A DNA stretch of 64,000 bases from Ischnura elegans (Eukaryota; Arthropoda; Insecta; Odonata; Coenagrionidae). Position 1 is the first letter of the stretch, and the number at the start of each line of letters is the position of its first letter. Below the pieces are notes generated by a model. That model was not told the origin of the DNA. It was given only the letters and a program-made list of their open reading frames with translations, and searched no databases. This document shows positions 11,691-23,535 of the stretch, piece by piece. The stretch covers positions 12,914,001 to 12,978,000 of the forward strand of contig NC_060250.1 in NCBI RefSeq assembly GCF_921293095.1, in the 5' to 3' direction. Position numbers and translations under genes: made by a program.

Positions 11691-11869
11691 GTACCCATTA
11701 CTTTAATTAATATTTGAATTCCTTAAAGATTGTCTGAATCATTAAACGATGATCACTGTCAACGTCTGCCCCAGAGTAGCAAAACTTCACCTAGTTCCGA
11801 AACCTCTTCTACACTAAAATGTCAACTAGTTGTGACCTTGTTTGGTCGCAAGATATTTTTATTTACTTA

Positions 11870-12055
11870 TCACATCCCCCGTAAACAGCACATAATGGCC
11901 TTTTACAACGAGGGTTTCCAATATTAACAAAGTACAACGCAAACATCCATTCCCTGGATAGGGATCACCTACCCAGGCGGGATTCCAACCCACGACCTAC
12001 GGTTTGGCAGGCGAGGACTTTACCCCACCGCCTCCGAGGCCGGCATTGTATTTTG
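11870..12055 (-). repeat. tRNA-derived SINE
   Basis: The minus strand gives a tRNA-like head: ggggtaaagtcctcgcctgc, then gtaggtcgtgggttggaatc and ccgcctgggtagg. The B box is one base off consensus (ggttggaatcc). Nearly the same head occurs on the plus strand at 41007-41090. A non-tRNA body follows toward lower coordinates. No TSD was identified. Confidence 0.65.
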
Positions 12056-12330
12056 CAAGTGCATTTAGCTTCCACGCGTGTGAATCTTAAGTAGTGCGTT
12101 GGCAACCACTCACTTGTGTTCTGTGCGGAAATTCCGGAACCTTCCTCCTCTTTCTTATCGATATTCCTAATCCAGATTTTCCCGTTACTCTTCCATCTTA
12201 GCCTTCCCCGACGCTAGCGTTTCAATCCTTTTGAATGACAGGATTTTATTCCATTTTTCTGGTTTTATCACATTATTCATATCCTTTTTAAACTTCTTCC
12301 ACTGCTTCATCTTCATACTGTGACGTAGGC
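12056..12330. repeat. Dispersed repeat Z, copy 1
   Basis: Two anchors in this block recur in the same order near 26.8-27.4 kb: tgaatcttaa.cagtgcgttgg-like sequence (about 12083) and ctcttccatcttagcct (about 12190). At 27 kb the anchors are about 450 bp further apart and an RTE-B 3' fragment lies between them. The identity of the repeat is unknown. Confidence 0.45.
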
Positions 12331-15300
12331 TTGCAAACCTTGGTATTTCATAAAAATAACAGTATTAAATTTTACACAAACCGTAGAAATAACCTTATTT
12401 TTCCTTGAGAAATCTATTACATCTACTGTCAATACACTTGTATTATAAATGCTTTAGTGTCACGCGCCATGAACGGCTTTGAAAATTGAATACTAACGAG
12501 TCAACAAATGAAAATTTTATGTCATCGGAAGTTGAAAACTTACTTCCTTTCCCTGGCTTTTTCCAATTCTTATTACATTACAGAAATATGTATTTATTTA
12601 TCACAATTACGAGAACACGTAACAAATAATAAAAAAATTAAGTTAGTAGCATGTAATGGCAACAATAATTTGGCCTATAACTTCAATGTAGTCTTTATTC
12701 TGATTAGTGTTTTACTTTTTCAAGTAAATTATAAAACATGAAATTGTTACACAATTATTATTTTTATATATTCCAGGGAGGACACAGAAAATTGTCTGTC
12801 AGGATTATTAAGATTGTGCTGTTATCTGAAGCATTAACAGTACTAACAAAATGAAGAATGCGTATTCAATATGCAATATGGATATAGCATTACTGGAGGC
12901 GTTTTTGCAGCACATGGACCTTCTAAAAAATTGGGGTTTGCAGTGATGGGCAGGACGCTGTCCATCGCCGAGGTTATTTTTTCGTATTATTGAGTGATTC
13001 CTGAAATGCCATGTATGTTATGTGCTTTCCTCCACAGGATTCATCCATTAAAAGATCATGATCATGGTATATACCAAGGTATAAAGGCAAAATAAGGTCT
13101 CTCTTTGGTCATTGCATTTAAAGAGGGACGACGCATTCTCATGAGATAGGAATGAAATTATAAACTTGGTAAAACAGGGCCCTATAACGTGAAATGGTAT
13201 GGACTCATGAATAATTGAGTCTCGTTCTGAGAGCTCTCGTGAACGTAAAATTCACAAAAAACTTGGTAAAAACATTTTCAACAAAATTAAAAATGCGCCG
13301 AAAACACCAAAGGTATATGCGCACAAAATAGGCCTATGGTACACACAAAATTTAGCCGGCTTAGGGAACACGAAAATACATGCATAAAGGTACCTTATTA
13401 AGGTAGTTTGAGCGAAAAATCAATCATCATAGAATTCTATGATTTTTATCTCATTGTAAAGAAAAAGTCTTGATCTTTCCAGTGATATCATAATATACAC
13501 CCCTTACCGGGCTAAATTCAGAGATATTTGTGAGCAAAGAGAAGCTGATTTACATGGCATAGATAGGAGCCATGCGCTTTGGCGACAGAATTTATTTAAA
13601 AAGAATTATTTCCCGTTTATAGAAATCGACAAAAAACTAACTGAGTGTAGTAAACTTCATTTATGAATTTTTGGTTGCATTAAAATTATAGGTCACCGGT
13701 AGTATAATTAAAATATAAAAGAAAAACTTTTCGTCGAACAGGCATTTCCTGCAGACGACCGGATGCCGGAAGATTCGGCTTGGCAACGCTGCTTTAGAAT
13801 TAAACGTAAACAAACATGATCGCATACGACAGCATACAAGGAATAAGCATTACTGGATATAATTGATTGCGTAAGAGTTTAGTGTACTGACTTTCCATAT
13901 TGTCGCAGTAAATTCCAAGTACAAAAATTACTTCGTGGTGGACATTGGGAAGTGAAATATGAGATTCGCGATTCCTAATACTATTTGGGTTTCTGTAAAC
14001 TTCGAATAAAGAGATTTCTTATGTGTACGTAAATATTATTTGGCATGCTTTGGGAGGAAAGATATTACCGATTTTACGCATACTAAAGGTGTCTGCATAT
14101 TTACTTTCACAAGTACGATTCTCCATCCGCATTAATGAACTTGCTATTTGTGGTGAAATCGAGTGGCTCAAACCATCTTTTAGGTATGAGCCGTGCGTGA
14201 AACCTATTGAACAACGTTAACAGGTAGTTATTGACAGGTACTTTTCATATTTAAGTCAACGCAGTCCGAACCTTACATAAACGAAAGGATAGGATTCTAA
14301 GCGAGATATTATGAGTGTAGTCATGCGTTTACACTTAAGTCAAACAACACATTTCGTTTATGGTAAAATTCTGTCGAATCATCTCCCTTTTGGAAATCAG
14401 AATTCATCCCACAATGCATAAAACCTACTAAATCTTGTTGCCTAAACCGAATTTGAGGAAACCTTTCGAAAAAATGAATGTAGAACCAGCCCTCCGAATA
14501 TATTAACATTGGCCGACATCGATTTTAAATTACCTATCTTTTCTTCCACGTAATGCAAAATTACAAGATTGCTCTGTTGGAAAGTTCTTGCTCCAGTAAC
14601 TGTAGATTTCCACGTCATGAATGCAGAGCTGACTACTAACCACGAAGCAATCAAATGAATCTAATCTTTAGATAGAACGTAACCGAAGTATAAATTAATC
14701 TTCCAATAATAGTCATATTGAGTCTAAAAGGAAGTGCATCTTGCCATTTCCTTACAACAATCCCTTAGGAACAAGAAATTCACACCAAATGGACTTCTGC
14801 TTACATCATTACAGAGATACTAAAAGCTAAAGAATCGCAATATTGAGCTTCAACTACTAAAATCTCCATAACGCTATTCTAAATGAAGCTTGCCATTCAC
14901 CTTTATGCCTACTGCAATACCCCCTTACCTTTAGTTAAACTGGATACAATTTCAATATTCTGCTTTTCATCTCAAGGCCCTATTCTGGAAATATATGCAC
15001 ATAGCTACCAACTTAGGGTTTGTAGGAAGGAATCAGACAAAAAAATGATATATTACTACACTTCTGGTATGCATATTTCTTATTAATATATAACAAAAAT
15101 TACAAAATATTTACAGAAAAGCACTCTACAATGTTACATAAATGCAGCAATACACATTTCAGTTTCACTCAGTGTTGGCTAAGAACATAAAAAGGAGAGC
15201 CAGGGCTCCCAAGAGACATTAAATTGGCTACTATATACTTTATTTGTTTGTATATGAGGTATTTCTCTGCTGTCTTATCACTCTAACTTGCTTGTGATAA

Positions 15301-16460
15301 TGTTCCCTCATATTTCCAACATAGTAGTGGGATTTTTTCCTTAAAATCAGTGTTAAAAAAATACACTTCAGGCATTCACAGTAAATTTTGAAGAAATGGG
15401 CAGAGGCTAGTCTTAAAAAGAAACATTTCTTTGCTAGCATTCAACACTGCATATGCCCCACTCCAGCAGAATAGAAGAAAAAATGAAGGCTACAGTAAGG
15501 AGGCAAGTTACAGTCCCTGTGAACCAACTTTGGTTGTTCCCGAAGTCATTGTAAGAGCAAAAGATATAATACGAAAGGGAATATGTTACCAATGTTAGCT
15601 ATGTAAGCTGATCTTGATTGTGATTAACTTCAGGAGCCAATAGCATTGTACATGGAGACCACCAGATTTGCCTTAACCTTATTTCTACATAATATGGAAA
15701 AGCTGGTGGACATTTTCAGGTTAATTTTATATATAAAGATATTTATATACATAGAGTGGAACACAATGTCCTTCAGTAATTAGATGGCAATTAGTTAAAC
15801 AGTACTTTAAAATAACTTTCACCGATGCAAATATAATAAAATCCTTGCTACCCTTGTAACAACAATCCCTTGGGAGGGACAGCATAATTTTCTTGCCAAT
15901 CAAGGTGCGCAAAGAAATTGATCAGCCCTATTGACAAAATCCCACTAACAATACAGGAGGGAGTTTCTAAAGAGTCATTCTCACTCAAAGGCGTTGACGC
16001 ATTAACCAGTATACAAGATAATCACCCAAAAGAAAAAATGGAAAAATTGCCCAATATTATGTCACGCAAACCTTTAGACCCTTGCAGCAAACCTGAAGAT
16101 ACTAGTTAAAATACTCAGGAGACACCTGTTACCACAAGCCAGAGGACGTGGGGAGAATCTTAAAGAAGCTAAAAAATCTCTAATAGACTTTACAGTATGA
16201 CCATTTCTACTATGTACATTTACAACCATGCTATACATAAGGCATAAGATAATTTATCAGTCTACTCTTTAAGTTTTCTCAACTCCTCAAAATATTTACT
16301 AATAGCCTCAATAGACTTGTGAAACTCTATTCTCCTTTGGATGGTAACATGGGGCTTACCATTGATACTCTCTCACATGTGTACTTAATCTTATTCCCTC
16401 AGTTCCACATTTACTGAGCCAGCTGTAGCCACCACCAGTATTTCCACCAGCTTCTCCATA
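12331..16460. other. Low-repeat stretch, no gene recognised
   Basis: About 4 kb without identifiable elements. The part from 15.0 to 16.4 kb is smoother in composition than its neighbours and could be 3' untranslated or intronic sequence of a minus-strand transcript. I cannot prove this; the 63-codon plus frame at 15918-16109 has no recognisable domain. Confidence 0.35.
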
Positions 16461-16491
16461 TTAATGCCAGCTGTAGCCATTTGGGAAATCA

Positions 16492-16846
16492 TTAAGCTTG
16501 AAATAACACTCCACAGGGTTTGTAACATTGCCACCTTCTGTGTCTTCTACACATTGCACAGATAGTGCTGCATACATAATACGCAAGTAATTTTTTGGAG
16601 TGGTAATCAATGACAGACCCATGCCCTGTAAATGTAAAAAGAAAGACATTTTAACTGTTAACATAATAAAGAGGAACAATTTATACATAATTTATTTCCC
16701 AGAAAATATGATGGAATTTACCAGGTTTACTGTCATATGATTACCCATTGCCTTTCTTCTGCCATCCATAATCATAAGAGGCAATGATATCTACCTCAGC
16801 TCCATCATTGCATTGCATAGGAGACTCTTCACTGGGAGTCATGCCA
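16492..16846 (-). pseudogene. MULE-type transposase remnant with an apparent intron
   Basis: On the minus strand, 16846-16722 follows an acceptor (tttatttcag) and encodes EVDIIASYDYGWQKKGNG, an in-frame TAA (16741-16743), then SYDSKPG. A consensus donor (gtaaat) opens a 96-nt gap that ends in ttacag. The next block (16625-16492) resumes in phase as HGSVIDYHSKKLLAYYVCST and ends at a stop. Joined, the DYGWQKKGNG-SYDS-GHGS-I pattern is that of the Mutator-like transposase domain (the family with GWQKRG and GHGS motifs), where D of YD is part of the catalytic region. The TAA and the early stop show decay. The surrounding N- and C-terminal parts were not found. Confidence 0.6.
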
Positions 16847-17151
16847 CTGAAATAAATTATGTACACTGAATGAGGGGCCACATATTAATTAGCCAATGCA
16901 CTGCACTTAGATTTCTGTGACTGGGTGGAATTAAAACTAAGGAATTGAAATAGTATGATAACATTGGAGGTAATCTACCGCTTAACTTATGATATTCTTG
17001 ATTCAACATTAGGGAGGACATTGTATATGTGTCAGACACTTATACCCTGTCATTGGTTAATGTGACACAAATACATTTTGCCACTTTGGAACTCATTAGC
17101 ATAACAAAAACATTAATCAGTATGTATAATGAAGTCTTACTAAAATTATAA
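16847..17151. other. No recognised feature
   Basis: Minus-strand sequence upstream of the transposase remnant; I could not find the rest of the transposase. Confidence 0.4.
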
Positions 17152-17258
17152 ATTGCAATATTTCCACTGAGTTTTATTATGACAAAACGCATTTCATTGC
17201 TACAAACAACATTATCAAGTGTTGTTGTCATAATAAAACTCAGTGGAAATGTTGCAAT
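17152..17258. repeat. Inverted repeat (34-bp arms, 39-bp loop)
   Basis: The left arm 17152-17185 (attgcaa...ccactgag...atgacaa) is mirrored by 17225-17258 (ttgtcat...ctcagtgg...ttgcaat) with at most one or two mismatches. It would form a strong hairpin. There are no obvious flanking duplications. Confidence 0.8.
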
Positions 17259-18540
17259 GTCTTTTAAATTGTACTAATATTAAAAACTTCCACCATATTG
17301 TGCCCAACATCATACCAGATATAGTGAAGTAGGTTGTAATTATGATAAATGTAGGAAAGCAACCACAATCAGGACAGAACCATCAAGAACAACAGGGAGA
17401 TGATGTCGATGGATAGGAACATTTTCCTGCAATATTATTTCCACTAGTAAAATATGATTATATGCAATTCTTTTAGAAATATAAGTTCAATGTGATCATT
17501 AACATTCACTCAATGCAACATTAGGAATTTGAAATGAATAAGGGTTTGCAAATAGTATGTCCAGCCTTGACTTTTAAAAAATTAACGACAGAGAAAACAT
17601 TTCTTCACATTGCATAAAAAAATAAGTTGAGAGAGAAGGATGAGCATCATAAGTGGAAAGGGTATGGCCACGGAAACAAAGCTGATTGAATTATAACTAA
17701 TACTCCTCTTCTGGCAAGCACATGCAAATAGCTGTTAGAGGAGACAGGTAATCCCTTTAAGAAATCAAGAAAAGTTATTGATCCACGAAAAATATTGAAA
17801 GTCTTAGATAAATAAGTAGCATGTAAAATTATGGCATAGAATAATAGTTGCAACACTGAGCACACCAGTAAAAGGGCTGTGCTGAGTACTTTACCTCTTT
17901 AAGAAACAATGACTAAGGAATGATAATCAAGGAGAAATTAGATTGTCTTCAATTGCTGAATAAATACTTAAGATAAGTATACTGTAGTTGAAAATATATG
18001 TTAGATAGACTTCTAATCCTATGACCTGATAACAGATCACCATAATTAATCAACTTATAATCCACATTAACACAATCCAGCAGTTATTGATTTTCTATGT
18101 TAAAAACAGTAAATCTGTGGTAATTCTCTGGTTCTAAATATCAAACACTTTATATAGCTCACATCACCAAATTCCAGTCAACAGTCACTTAATCAATTAT
18201 GGTTTCATCCAAAGGAACCAATAACAAATTACATTGAAGGACAATAAAAAATTAAATGAAACTTAATTTAAAATTACACTTGAACAAAGTAATCATCAAA
18301 AAAATTAAAGCCTCTGCATTTACTAAATTTTAGTTTATATATTGGACCTACTACTGGTAATGTTCATGGAATGCAATGTACATGGAAATAAAAAGCACAC
18401 CGACTGAATATTTCCAAGAGATATGAAAGAACGTAATGCAACCACAAAGCACATTAAAAAAAATGAATTAACATTCACATTGGGTTTCGGGGGACCAATA
18501 ACGCTACTACTTATAGTCTCATTTTTTTACTGATGCGGTG
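17259..18540. other. No confidently recognised exon
   Basis: If the candidate first exons at 18.55-18.91 kb are real, their downstream exons should lie here on the minus strand. One acceptor-like site (attgcag near 17.43 kb) precedes a 28-codon open stretch beginning ENVPIHRHHLPVVLDG, but no consensus donor confirms it. Confidence 0.3.
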
Positions 18541-18548
18541 AAACTTAC

Positions 18549-18607
18549 GGTGTTACGGCCAAAGTGAGAAGCTTCTCCACCTCCACAGCTTCCGTACTCG
18601 ATTGCAT
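18549..18607 (-). CDS. Candidate first coding exon (minus strand), 20 codons
   Basis: ATG at 18607-18605 opens MQSSTEAVEVEKLLTLAVTP and ends at a strong donor (gtaagttt, 18548-18541). The acidic/hydrophobic alternation looks like real protein rather than random AT-rich translation. The exon ends in phase 2, the same phase as the candidate exon 0.2 kb upstream, so the two could be alternative first exons of one gene. No downstream exon was confirmed and the protein is not recognised. Confidence 0.35.
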
Positions 18608-18815
18608 CTTCAACCTTTGACCCCACAGATCGCTCCTACCTTTTCCAAGTGGAATTGGCGACAGACGGAATAATTAGGGTTGCCAAAACCCGATTCATTT
18701 GCTCATTCCCAACACATGACAGGACGCACACTATAAATGAAACAAAAATTTATTTTCAGCTAATAACATACTTCCATTCTTAAATTCGCAATGAGGTATT
18801 TACTAGAACACTTAC

Positions 18816-18910
18816 CTATATTCACTGAACGTTCGAGAAGAACTCTTCTGTCCCTTCGTAAATTCCTTCTTCCGCACAAACCGCCCCGCTTTACTAGTGG
18901 ATGGCTTCAT
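18816..18910 (-). CDS. Candidate first coding exon (minus strand), 31 codons
   Basis: ATG at 18910-18908 opens a basic, serine-rich peptide beginning MKPSTSKAGRFVRKKEFTKG. It runs without a stop to a consensus donor (tatag|gtaagtg). It ends in phase 2. The locally higher GC and CG content upstream, to about 19.1 kb, fits a promoter and first exon. The basic N-terminus suggests a nuclear protein, but no family is recognised. It might be the start of the gene whose remnant is the MULE transposase at 16.5-16.85 kb; that link is speculative. Confidence 0.4.
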
Positions 18911-19814
18911 CGTTGAAGCAGAGAAGGCTGAAAAACTGGCATATTTCACTAAAAAGTTAGAGAAATACTCGACTTTCTAAAGTATATTTCAACACCGAAA
19001 TCTCTGCACTCCTGTAACGCTTCAAGCCATTCACTTGTTTCTCTGAGAGTCGCACCAACCTAAGAAATTTGACGTTGTTGCCAAGTCGAACGTCTCTTAG
19101 ACATATGTCATTTCTTGCGATACAATGCTTTAAAATTGCTTTCTAATATAAGTAACTCTTATAGTTTTATGTTTGAACATTTCAGATGCCAGGATATCGT
19201 ACTCCAAGTCGGGATTAAGTCCATACTATATTAAGGAAACTTATTATTATATTACTAAAAGTACGGTTGGTACCTTTGGTAATAAGTCAAGATAGAGTTT
19301 AAAATACGTATATTTTGTTCATTACCGAGAAAAATAAGCAACTGAAGCAAATATTTTCCCAACAAAAAATTATAAAATTGTATCAAAAACCTTAACAACT
19401 CTTGATATTTGTAAATTTTGAGAAGATTCAGTCGCTGTTGTGACTACGGATCTATCTCGCTCAAACTACCTTAAGTATAGCGTTGCGAGCGATTATGTAT
19501 GTAATGTTTTGATGTAATTTTGGGTTATATAATACATTGTAATTTAGGGTCATGTTCATTAACCCGCTCTGTTACAGGATTAAAAATGCTGACATTACAT
19601 CGGTGAGCTCGAAGGAAACAAATCGGCGAAATGCGTATAAACCTTCCGTCATATTACATGCGTAACGCGATTGCCCAACTTGCCTTTTGATCGCACGAAT
19701 GACTAAAGGCTGCGTGTGATTCGTGTGTCCTCCAACAAAAGGAGGAGAAGACAGAAGACTCCAGGACAAGAGGACCATTACAAGAAGAAAGCGAGTGGCT
19801 TAGCTAAGCATTGG
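18911..19814. other. Possible divergent promoter region
   Basis: This is the stretch between the minus-strand candidate exons and the 318-bp array that precedes the plus-strand gene. It holds a purine-rich segment at about 19735-19795 (ggaggagaagacagaagact) that resembles exonic enhancer sequence and could be a 5' exon. No coding frame was confirmed. Confidence 0.3.
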
Positions 19815-22475
19815 ACTCTTTGGGGGAATGGTTGGGGAAGGGTTATTTATTTTCCTTGTATGTACTCTCTTCCCAGGCTCAAGACATCGGAACTTCACGT
19901 GAAGAGGACCCCAGCTTCAAAACTAGGTTAGCTTTTGGGCCTTTAGGGCCGTGATCATTGCGTCGAGTAAGGCTAGGTTTTTTAGCTTGCGTTAGTTATA
20001 GTTATTTTTGTGTCGAACCAAGGTATGGCATTCGCCGAATACCATTGCAGTGTACGGGGATGAAACTGTCACTTGGATGGAAAAGTGGTGATTTTCTCCT
20101 TGTGTCAATGTGAGTTTCCGTGTATTGTAATGGGTCGTATGCTATTCCTTGGGGGAAGGGTCATTTATTTTCCTTGTATGTACTCTCTCCCCAGGCTCAA
20201 GACATGGGAACTTCACGTGAAGAGGACCCCAGCTTCAAAACTAGGTTAGCTTTTGGGCCCTCAGGGCCGTGATCATTGCGTCAAGTAAGGCTAGGTTTTT
20301 TAGCTTGCGTTAGTTATAGTTATTTTTGTGTCGAACCAAGGTATGGCATTCACCGAATACCATTGTAGTGTACGGGGATGAAACTGTCACTTGGTTGGAA
20401 AAGTGGTGATTTTCTCCTTGTGTCAATGTGAGTTTCCGTATATTGTAATGGGGCGTATGCAATTCCTTGGGGGAAGGGTCATTTATTTTCCCTTATGTAC
20501 TCTCTCACCAGGCTCAAGACATCGGAACTTCACGTGAAGAGGACCCCAGCTTCAAAACTAGGTTAGCTTTTGGGCCCTCAGGGCCATGATCATTGCGTCG
20601 AGTAAGGCTAGGTTTTTTAGCTTGCGTTAGTCATAGTTATATTTGTGTCGAACCAAGGTATGGCATTCACCGAATACCATTGCAGTGTATGGGGATGAAA
20701 CTGTCACTTGGATGGAAAAGTGGTGATTTTCTCCTTGTGTCAATGTGAGTTTCCGTATATTGTAATGGGGCGTATGCAATTCCTTGGGGGAAGGGCCATT
20801 TATTTTCCTTGTATGTACTCTCTCACCAGGCTCAAGACATCGGAACTTCACGTGAAGAGGACCCCAGCTTCAAAACTAGGTTAGCTTTTGGGCCCTCAGG
20901 GCCGTGATCATTGCGTCGAGTAAGGCTAGGTTTTTTAGCTTGCGTTAGTTATAGTTATTTTTGTGTCGAACCAAGGTATGGCATTCGCTGAATACCATTG
21001 CAGTGTACGGGGATGAAACTGTCACTTGGTTGGAAAAGTGGTGATTTTCTCCTTGTGTCAATGTGAGTTTCCGTATATTGTAATGGGGCGTATGCAATTC
21101 CTTGGGGGAAGGGCCATTTATTTTCCTTGTATGTACTCTCTCCCCAGGCTCAAGACATCGGAACTTCACGTGAAGAGGACCCCAGCTTCAAAACTAGGTT
21201 AGCTTTTGGGCCCTCAGGGCCATGATCATTGCGTCGAGTAAGGCTAGGTTTTTTAGCCTGCGTTAGTCATAGTTATATTTGTGTCGAACCAAGGTATGGC
21301 ATTCACCGAATACCATTGCAGTGTACGGGGATGAAACTGTCACTTGGATGGAAAAGTGGTGATTTTCTCCTTGTGTCAATGTGAGTTTCCGTATATTGTA
21401 ATGGGGCGTATGCAATTCCTTGGGGGAAGGGTCATTTATTTTCCTTGTATGTACTCTCTCACCAGGCTCAAGACATCGGAACTTCACGTGAAGAGGACCC
21501 CAGCTTCAAAACTAGGTTAGCTTTTGGGCCCTCAGGGCCGTGATCATTGCGTCGAGTAAGGCTAGGTTTTTTAGCTTGCGTTAGTTATAGTTATTTTTGT
21601 GTCGAACCAAGGTATGGCATTCGCTGAATACCATTGCAGTGTACGGGGATGAAACTGTCATTTGGATGGAAAAGTGGTGATTTTCTCCTTGTGTCAATGT
21701 GAGTTTCCGTATATTGTAATGGGGCGTATGCAATTCCTTGGGGGAAAGGTCATTTATTTTCCTTGTATGTACTCTCTCACCAGGCTCAAGACATCGGAAC
21801 TTCACGTGAAGAGGACCCCAGCTTCAAAACTAGGTTAGCTTTTGGGCCTTTAGGGCCGTGATCATTGCGTCGAGTAAGGCTAGGTTTTTTAGCTTGCGTT
21901 AGTTATAGTTATTTTTGTGTCGAACCAAGGTATGGCATTCGCTGAATACCATTGCAGTACACGGGAATGAAACTGCCACTAGGATGGAAATGTGGTAATT
22001 TCCTCCTTGTGTCATGGTGAGTTTCCGTGTATTTTAATGGGTCGTATGCTATTCCTTGGGCGAAGGGTCATTTATTTTCCTTGTATGTACTCTCTCCCCA
22101 GGCTCAAGACATCGGAACTTCACGTGAAGAGGACCCCAGCTTCACAACTAGGTTAGCTTTTGGGCCCTAAGGGCCGTGATCAATGCGTCGAGTAAGGCTA
22201 GGCTTCTTAGGTTGCGTTAATTTTAGTTTTTTATGTGTCGAACCGAGGTTTGGCATTCGCCGTATACCATTGCAGTGTACGGGTGTGATATTGTGACACT
22301 TGGATGGAAAAGTGGTGATTTCCTTCAGGTGTCATCGTTACTTCCCTTATATTGGAATGGGGCGTATGCTATTCCTTGGGGGAAGGGTCATTTATTTACC
22401 TTGCTTGCACTAACCCGCTCTCTCCCTAGACTGAAGACGTCTTTGTGGCCGAAGAAATGAAGACGTCGTGACAGA
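19815..22475. repeat. 318-bp tandem array, about 8 copies
   Basis: The unit repeats at exactly 318 bp in the centre: equivalent minus-strand open frames start at 20851, 21169, 21487 and 21805. Identity is high in the middle (single-base changes such as gccatgatc/gccgtgatc and ttcaccgaa/ttcgctgaa), and units diverge toward both ends. The 74-codon minus-strand frame recurs only because 318 is a multiple of 3; its substitutions include nonsynonymous ones and it has no recognisable domain, so I do not call it a gene. Every unit carries a splice-acceptor-like block (actctctccccag or actctctcaccag) followed by a 50-nt purine-rich stretch ending ctag|gttagc. The last, divergent unit merges into exon 22430-22542. 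Confidence 0.95.
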
Positions 22476-22542
22476 GACCATCATTCGACTGAAGAAGTAA
22501 CGTGTCAAGTCATGAATTCATGCGGTGGTGCCACCAATAACG
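22430..22542 (+). CDS. First coding exon of an unrecognised plus-strand gene
   Basis: A pyrimidine-rich acceptor (ctctctccctag) precedes it and a perfect donor (aacg|gtaagta) follows. All frames have stops in its 5' part, so that part would be untranslated; translation would start at ATG 22513 and give MNSCGGATNN, ending in phase 1 with one leftover G. Joined to the exon at 23449 this gives a continuous frame. The acceptor is homologous to the one in every 318-bp array unit, so the exon appears to lie in the terminal, diverged unit. No protein family is recognised. Confidence 0.5.
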
Positions 22543-23448
22543 GTAAGTACGAAATATTAAAATATTTCTCAGTAGTTTCTTTTTTGGTTCGTGAATCATA
22601 CTGAATATTTAATATTAGAACGATTCAATTATGTTTGTCAGATTTTTTATGCATATGAAGAAATTTACCCATTCACCAATTTCACCGAAATTTCACCCTT
22701 TCCTAAATCCTATGCAACGAAATTTTGTCTTTCTCTTTCTTTTCGTCTCAATTGAAATTAACTGTGATTCACTGTAAAAGTTGACGTTGTATCATATTGG
22801 TATAAAAGCTATGTGTGCGGCAGTCAATTTGAACTTGATGGGTAATAAATTCTTTGTCTTTCAATTCAATTTCGAGTAGATTGTAATGTACTTAATATAT
22901 AATGAATTGGTAAATCATATTCTCCCATATAATACTTCGAATCTATATTATGTATCAGTGATGGCCGAAATCAACTGTTTTGTTTTTACAAATAAATTAA
23001 ATGCATTATAATGGGTTACAGTTCCTTTTTTCATGCACCATTCTGATACGTCATGATCATGGTACCATATGTGCTGTAAGTCAGTCTTCTTTTTTTATTT
23101 CTCTGAATTTCCAAGCATTGATCTAAATTTTTAACTCAGAATCTGTGTAATAAATAATGTATATTTATGACTTTTCATGAGTATTTGATAAATCGAGTTG
23201 CCCCTACGTCAGTTTGAAAATTTTCATCTTTGCCATTGCCATGTTCTCATTCAAGTCGAAATAAAACCCCTATCTAGCTATTACCACTTGGGAAGACATA
23301 TGCTTCATGTACCACTAATATTGAATGTGCGCACGGCAGTATATTAAGTCAATCCACGTGTCCGAGAGAAATTAAGATCCCTATAATTCAGTATATGTAA
23401 CTCCAAGAGGGAATTTTAATTCCTGTACCATTTATCTCTTCTCAATAG
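22543..23448 (+). other. Putative intron of the plus-strand gene
   Basis: A 906-bp AT-rich gap bounded by gtaagta and a tctcttctcaatag acceptor. It contains a TATA-like tataaaag at 22801 that could be an internal promoter, but spacing to an initiator is uncertain. Confidence 0.4.
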
Positions 23449-23535
23449 CAAGTCATCTCGGCGGATGGGAAAGGAGAAAGCTGACAGAAGAACACACTAA
23501 TCCGGACTCCGACGGTGCAACGACCACGGAAGAAG
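23449..23535 (+). CDS. Second coding exon of the unrecognised plus-strand gene
   Basis: The exon lies between acceptor ctcaatag and donor agaag|gtaag. Only one of its three frames is open (SHLGGWERRKLTEEHTNPDS and onward), and this is exactly the frame set by the G left over from the first exon. That coincidence is the main support. The peptide is hydrophilic and acidic at its end (TTTEE). It exits in phase 1. A later exon was not established; the block at 34050 is compatible in phase but 10 kb away. Confidence 0.5.

Noticed and set aside
18640..18730. Exon between the two minus-strand candidate first exons
   Set aside because: Good splice-like ends, but all three frames contain stops, including the one set by the upstream phase.
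20627..21805. Four near-identical 74-codon minus-strand ORFs in the array
   Set aside because: They recur only because the 318-bp unit is a multiple of three; there is no domain, and substitutions are not biased to third positions.
22801..22826. TATA box and initiator within the putative intron
   Set aside because: tataaaag is present but initiator spacing is ambiguous and such motifs are common in AT-rich DNA.
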